DNA of 64,000 nucleotides from Treponema putidum (GTDB lineage: Bacteria > Spirochaetota > Spirochaetia > Treponematales > Treponemataceae), in contig NZ_CP009228.1 of assembly GCF_000755145.1 (NCBI RefSeq), positions 989,827 to 1,053,826 on the forward strand, read 5' to 3'. A model generated the notes under the pieces. The model made no database searches, was not told where the DNA came from, and saw nothing but the letters and a program-made list of their open reading frames with translations. A program made the position numbers and the translations under genes. This document shows positions 63,446 through 64,000 of the stretch, piece after piece. Position 1 is the first letter of the stretch. Every line of letters starts with the position of its first letter.

Positions 63446-64000
63446 TTATTTTGCCCCCAAGGCGGCCATCGTTATATAATTATACGGTTTATTGAAGTGG
63501 GGCAAAAAGAAGATATCTAAAAGTTTTAGCTTGTCTATTGTAAGTTTTTCTTGAATAGCAAGGGAGAACATATGAATTCCCATAGACATATCATAGGTGG
63601 AAGCCATTTGAGCTCCGATTATAACCCTTGTTTTTTTGTTATACACAATTCTTAATTTTACGGGAGGATTATCGTGTTCCATAAATTCGGGACGCTGCAA
63701 ATCTTCAAAGTCTGTAAACTCCGCATCAATCCCCAGTTTTTTTGCACGTTCTACAGTAACGCCGCTTGATACCATCTTCAAGTCATAAATGTTTATACCG
63801 TTAGAACCCTGAACGCCTATTCCTTCTAAAGAAATACCTGCAGCATTATAAGCTGCTATAATACCGCTTCTTACTGCATTTGTTGCAAGAGCAATGTAGG
63901 ACTGTTCACCGAGAGAGTTATCAAAAACCGTTGCACAGTCTCCTATTGCATAAACATCTTTTATGCTTGTTTCTTGTTTTAGGTTGACCGAATAAGCTCC
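63446..64000 (-). pseudogene. nox: NADH oxidase / CoA-disulfide reductase family, C-terminal part, frameshifted
   Basis: The frame enters from the right edge with [27 protein letters not shown] (FAD-binding GD motif), [40 protein letters not shown], then one base must be dropped from the AAA at 63780-63782 to read on as [17 protein letters not shown] ... [56 protein letters not shown]. The last block is the dimerisation domain of water-forming NADH oxidases, which remove oxygen in anaerobes. The N-terminus with the catalytic Cys lies outside the window. Single-base break, probably in a short homopolymer. Confidence 0.8.

Overview
The window is low-GC bacterial DNA with dense genes, short intergenic gaps and many ATGA/TAATG overlaps. 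The gene set points to the oral spirochaete Treponema denticola or a very close relative: a 1395-residue Cas9 with cas1, cas2 and csn2, a 36-bp repeat starting GTTTGAGAG, arginine deiminase, a second EF-G-like factor, paired TrkH/TrkA genes and a PD-(D/E)XK/AAA-ATPase-like protein of a type common in treponemes. Species assignment is inference from these families; no search was run.

Layout. 1-6.6 kb: end of an unknown gene, an AAA-ATPase-like/nuclease-fold protein, pncB, ftsK (split by one base in an A8 run), a possible 23-residue membrane peptide and uppP. 6.7-15.3 kb: a membrane zinc-ribbon protein, an EF-G paralogue, rlmJ, a MATE exporter, a TrkA-type RCK protein and gyrA. 15.4-25.5 kb: a PsiE/CorC-domain membrane protein, an amidase-like gene with a frameshift, a lipid/secreted PsbP-like protein, pdxS, galactokinase (frameshift), ttcA, a DUF1902/HicA pair, arcA, rsmE and an XPB-like helicase. 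25.6-38.1 kb: thyX (frameshift), trkH-trkA and a PAS-like membrane protein, vapBC, an ABC exporter, moxR, two CorC/HlyC-type membrane proteins, a double P-II-like protein and a DUF1538 membrane protein. 38.1-46.7 kb: recQ, then a complete type II-A CRISPR-Cas locus (tracrRNA, cas9, cas1, cas2, csn2, leader, three spacers). 46.9-51.5 kb: an HTH protein with an ABC exporter, then the wreck of an AlwI-like restriction-modification system. 51.6-64 kb: murD, a second vapBC, an alpha/beta hydrolase, a five-gene minus-strand cluster (two ABC exporter halves, glycosyltransferase, importer ATPase and permease), a gene-poor stretch, a diguanylate cyclase and the end of an NADH oxidase.

How it fits together. 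The CRISPR locus looks functional: all Cas9 catalytic residues are present, the tracrRNA can be drawn with promoter, anti-repeat, hairpins and terminator, and cas9-cas1-cas2-csn2 overlap as one operon. The tracrRNA gene lies antisense inside the probable cas9 mRNA leader, so the two transcripts would be complementary over the whole tracrRNA. The neighbouring restriction-modification genes are broken.

Quality caution. At least five genes (ftsK, amidase, galactokinase, thyX, NADH oxidase) are interrupted by a single base in a homopolymer run. Since ftsK and thyX are normally needed, sequencing or assembly error is a serious alternative to real mutation, slippage or programmed frameshifting.
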